Shown: positions 61,962 to 64,000 of the stretch, piece after piece
Position numbering within the stretch: position 1 is the first letter of the stretch
How the letters are laid out: each line of letters begins with the position of its first letter
From: Chryseobacterium oncorhynchi
GTDB lineage: Bacteria > Bacteroidota > Bacteroidia > Flavobacteriales > Weeksellaceae
DNA: 64,000 bases
Direction: 5' to 3'
Assembly (NCBI RefSeq): GCF_002899895.1
Contig: NZ_PPEI02000002.1
Span: 62,001-126,000 of the forward strand
Notes under the pieces: generated by a model
Told to the model about the DNA's origin: nothing
Seen by the model: the letters and a program-made list of their open reading frames with translations, nothing else
Database searches by the model: none
Made by a program: the position numbers and the translations under genes

Positions 61962-61990
61962 AAGGAGGCCGTTAAGGTCTCCTTTTTCTT
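61961..61990. terminator. Terminator after the flavodoxin-fold reductase
   Basis: 10-bp stem aaaggaggcc / ggtctccttt (one wobble) then tttctttttatt; starts at the last base of the stop codon. It also faces the convergent nitroreductase gene. Confidence 0.8.
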
Positions 61991-62013
61991 TTTATTCTAA
62001 TGAGGAATTAAGT

Positions 62014-62646
62014 TTAATTGAGTTCAATAAAAATTTCTTCATGGGATCTTCTTATCTTCTTAAGTTTTGCCCACCAGTCGTTGTCCTCATCTTTATATCC
62101 AAGTGCCATCATCACCGTACTTTTTAACCCTTGTTGCGGGAGGCTAAGCAATTCATCCACTCCATTATGATCAAAGCCCTCTATAGGTGTTGCATCAATT
62201 TTCAAATCGGCTGCAGCCAATAATCCAAACCCTAATGCAATATAAGTTTGCTGTGATGCATTCACAAAATGATCTTCTTTTGTCTTTTTATCTAGCATTC
62301 CTAATAGATTCAGACGATAATCATCTGTGGCAGTAGATGGTAAATTTCTTTCCTTATTGCTGAATTCAAAGAACGCATCCACCCTTTCCGTTGTATATTC
62401 ATCCCAGGCAGCAAAAACCAGTATATGTGAGGCTTGTACAATCTGTTGTTGTTGCCATGCAATGGGCTGTAGTTTTTCTCTTAGTTCTTTGTTTGTAATC
62501 ACAAAAACCTTGAAAGGCTGTAAACCAGAACTTGATGGAGCCAAACGAATGGCGTTCAATATTTGATCAATTTTATCTTGTTCAATAGTTTTCCCGTTGT
62601 AACTTTTTGTAGCAGATCTCCAGTTCAGTGCTTCTTGTAGTGACAT
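62014..62646 (-). CDS. Nitroreductase family NAD(P)H oxidoreductase
   Basis: 210 residues, NfsB/DrgA-like FMN enzyme. Family motifs: EALNWRSATKSYNGKTIEQD, LAPSSSGLQPFKVFVITNKE, then NASQQTYIALGFGLLAAADL and IEGFDHNGVDELLSL, VMMALGYKDEDND. It reduces nitro-compounds or quinones. Divergent from an HxlR-family regulator, like the HypR-HypO pair of Bacillus, with operator-like repeats in between. Confidence 0.93.
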   Translation of the reverse strand: MSLQEALNWRSATKSYNGKTIEQDKIDQILNAIRLAPSSSGLQPFKVFVITNKELREKLQPIAWQQQQIVQASHILVFAAWDEYTTERVDAFFEFSNKERNLPSTATDDYRLNLLGMLDKKTKEDHFVNASQQTYIALGFGLLAAADLKIDATPIEGFDHNGVDELLSLPQQGLKSTVMMALGYKDEDNDWWAKLKKIRRSHEEIFIELN

Positions 62647-62724
62647 AATTTTATTATTTTATTTATTCTGTTATTGTTTAAAGACAGGCTCCTTTTTGTA
62701 GGCTTCTTCCTCTATTTTACTCTG

Positions 62725-62732
62725 CAAAGTTA
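62725..62732 (-). promoter_or_regulatory. Candidate -7 box for the nitroreductase
   Basis: Minus-strand TAACTTTG, exact TAnnTTTG; leader about 70 bases. The operator-like repeats 62754-62796 would cover its -33 region. Confidence 0.45.
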
Positions 62733-62753
62733 CTTTGTTTATAGTTGCAATAT

Positions 62754-62796
62754 GTTACCTGTTACCTTTTAGTAACCAGTTACCAAGAAGTAACCA
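62754..62796. promoter_or_regulatory. HxlR-operator-like array: two GTTAC-N6-GTAAC palindromes
   Basis: GTTACC at 62754, 62761 and 62779 and GTAACC at 62772 and 62790 (steps 7, 11, 7, 11). This gives two perfect GTTAC-N6-GTAAC palindromes (62761-62776 and 62779-62794) in an 18-bp tandem repeat, plus a leading half-site. They lie between the -7 boxes of the divergent nitroreductase and HxlR genes. Confidence 0.65.
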
Positions 62797-62804
62797 GGTA
62801 GTTT

Positions 62805-62840
62805 TTTGTTATATTAAATTAAATCAATTCCGTAATTTTG
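62805..62840 (+). promoter_or_regulatory. Candidate promoter for the HxlR gene
   Basis: TTTG at 62805-62808, 24 bases, TAATTTTG at 62833-62840 (exact -7), 20 bases before ATG 62860. The -33 starts 9 bases after the operator-like repeats. Confidence 0.45.
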
Positions 62841-62859
62841 AAATATCATTTTTTGAAAT

Positions 62860-63219
62860 ATGAAAAAGGAAAAAATTGAAATCGATCCGGAATGTAAAAA
62901 CCATATCCGCGGAGTACGAGACACCATCTATCTGCTTGATGGAAAATGGAAAACCATTATCATCAGCCATTTGTATTACACGGGAAAGCTCCGCTTTATG
63001 GATCTTAAAAGACAGGTAGACGGCATTGCTTCAAAAACACTATCCAAAGAACTGAAGATTCTGGAAATGAATAATCTGATAAAAAGAACCCAAAACAACA
63101 CGATGCCTGTGTCTGTAGATTATGAACTGACAGATTTTGGAAAAAGCCTTCACAGCATTATAGATACTATGGGCGAATGGGGAATAAAGTACAGAAAACA
63201 ACTATTACAAAAAGAATAA
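62860..63219 (+). CDS. HxlR family winged-helix regulator
   Basis: 119 residues. DUF24/HxlR motifs: VRDTIYLLDGKWKTIIISHL, FMDLKRQVDGIASKTLSKEL, then VDYELTDFGKSL. A single Cys12 near the N-terminus (DPECKNHIRG) is at the position used as a thiol redox sensor in YodB/HypR-type members. Divergent from a nitroreductase gene, with likely operators between. Probably represses or activates that gene in response to disulfide or quinone stress (inference). Confidence 0.93.
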   Translation: MKKEKIEIDPECKNHIRGVRDTIYLLDGKWKTIIISHLYYTGKLRFMDLKRQVDGIASKTLSKELKILEMNNLIKRTQNNTMPVSVDYELTDFGKSLHSIIDTMGEWGIKYRKQLLQKE

Positions 63220-63228
63220 AAACTTCTG

Positions 63229-64000
63229 TTACTTATGATTTTTTCTATATTCTCCCGGTGTAACCCCTCTATATTTTTTGAAAATTTTTGAAAGATGGCT
63301 TTCATCACTGAACTGAAGTTCGTAGGCTATTTCACTCAATCGTATACTGCTGTATTGTAAATAAGTCTCCACCAGCTTCAAGCGATAATCTAATAAGTAA
63401 TCCTGATAAGAAACTCCGGTTTGCTGCTTAAAGTATTCTCCAAAATAATTCCCAGAAATCCCAAAATGATCAGCAATAGCCTGAACTCCTGTCTTTTCTC
63501 TGTCTTTTATATGCTGCTGAATATAAGTGATGATCTTCATAATAGAGAACGCCTTTTTATTTTCCTGCAGGTCTGAAGTTTCACTCTGAATAATATTTCT
63601 GGCAATAAGGTTAAGCAAAATCGAAATGCAGTTACGGATAATCAAGTAGTCCTCCGCGTTATTCTTAAACTCTCTTGCAATCTGCAAAATAAGAGCTTCC
63701 GCAAAGCTTTCATCATTCTTATTTCGAAATACACATCCAGCCCGGGCATGGTAATTATTGCTTATATATTGCAGTTTATAAAGGTTTTCGCAACTTTCAA
63801 TACGATCTGCCTCCAGACGTATTTTATCAATAAACTCAATGGGACATTCAATACTAATCAGCGCAGCATTTTCACTTTCAAAATGATAAGACTCCTGTTG
63901 AGGAATAATAAAAAGCTTTCCCTCTGTAAAATCAATACGGCGTTCATCATACACCAAACTTCCTTTTCCTTTTACGACGTATACAAATGAAAGAAAAGAT
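63229..64000 (-). CDS. AraC family regulator, 5' partial
   Basis: The minus-strand frame stays open to the window end (SFLSFVYVVKGKGSLVYDER at the edge), so the N-terminus is outside. Cupin-like strands (DFTEGKLFIIPQQESYHFES), then a C-terminal AraC double HTH (VQAIADHFGISGNYFGEYFK, then LSEIAYELQFSDESHLSKIF). Same type as the regulator at 59462-60295 but clearly diverged. Convergent with the HxlR gene, 9 bases apart. Confidence 0.9.
   Translation of the reverse strand, partial: SFLSFVYVVKGKGSLVYDERRIDFTEGKLFIIPQQESYHFESENAALISIECPIEFIDKIRLEADRIESCENLYKLQYISNNYHARAGCVFRNKNDESFAEALILQIAREFKNNAEDYLIIRNCISILLNLIARNIIQSETSDLQENKKAFSIMKIITYIQQHIKDREKTGVQAIADHFGISGNYFGEYFKQQTGVSYQDYLLDYRLKLVETYLQYSSIRLSEIAYELQFSDESHLSKIFKKYRGVTPGEYRKNHK

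Noticed and set aside
1-64000. CRISPR arrays, tRNA or rRNA genes
   Set aside because: No regularly spaced repeats and no cloverleaf-like or rRNA-like sequence was noticed by eye; a tRNAscan/Infernal run would be decisive.

Overview
The window looks like chromosome from a Flavobacteriia member, most probably Chryseobacterium or a close relative (Weeksellaceae). This is inferred from low GC, exported proteins whose signal peptides end in AQ, many TPR/AraC regulators, a TonB receptor, YegP, DUF2490 and DUF7009 proteins, and repeated matches to the Bacteroidetes -7 promoter box TAnnTTTG (-33 TTG/TTTG). No tRNA, rRNA, CRISPR array or complete insertion sequence was seen. Both window edges cut a gene.

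Layout. 1-7.7 kb: a fatty-acid beta-oxidation operon in the order dehydrogenase/hydratase, thiolase, acyl-CoA dehydrogenase (the fadN-fadA-fadE order known from Bacillus). A four-helix-bundle (S23) gene and an exported MORN/WG-like protein sit between the three enzymes. 8-15 kb: YegP-like protein, HD hydrolase, DUF2490 protein, TonB-dependent receptor and uvrA. The uvrA 3' gap carries an inverted pair of perfect DnaA boxes and a tiny ORF ending in a terminator. 15.3-18.8 kb: two tandem membrane TPR-AraC regulators whose DNA-binding ends are almost identical. 19.2-29.1 kb: a surface-protein locus with a basic anchored protein, a small exported protein, a 2363-residue repetitive protein and three small HTH proteins, the last 5'-truncated. 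29.2-41.4 kb: molybdenum cofactor and YdeP/FdhF oxidoreductase genes in two convergent operons (moaA-moeA-moaC-mobA-moeB and TauE-moaD-moaE-fdhD-DUF7009-fdhF-SUOX-like-bestrophin), next to an AraC regulator. 41.6-46.3 kb: two exported proteins and a LuxR-type two-component system.

46.4-56.2 kb is the most unusual stretch: about ten same-strand, mostly unrecognised genes. They include a CdiI-like immunity gene split by an in-frame stop, a leucine-rich-repeat fragment, a DUF4303 protein, a protein joining SUKH-like domains to a ribosomal L7/L12-like domain, and several lipoproteins. There is no toxin gene alongside, so it reads as an orphan immunity-type island. 56.4-64 kb: an exported beta-rich protein, a POTRA/beta-barrel outer membrane protein, and a redox/electrophile-response cluster (AraC, quinone-type oxidoreductase, flavodoxin-fold reductase, nitroreductase, HxlR regulator). 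The nitroreductase/HxlR intergenic region holds two GTTAC-N6-GTAAC operator-like palindromes between divergent promoters. A 5'-truncated AraC gene ends the window.

Functions are by eye from motifs and family knowledge; no database search was run.
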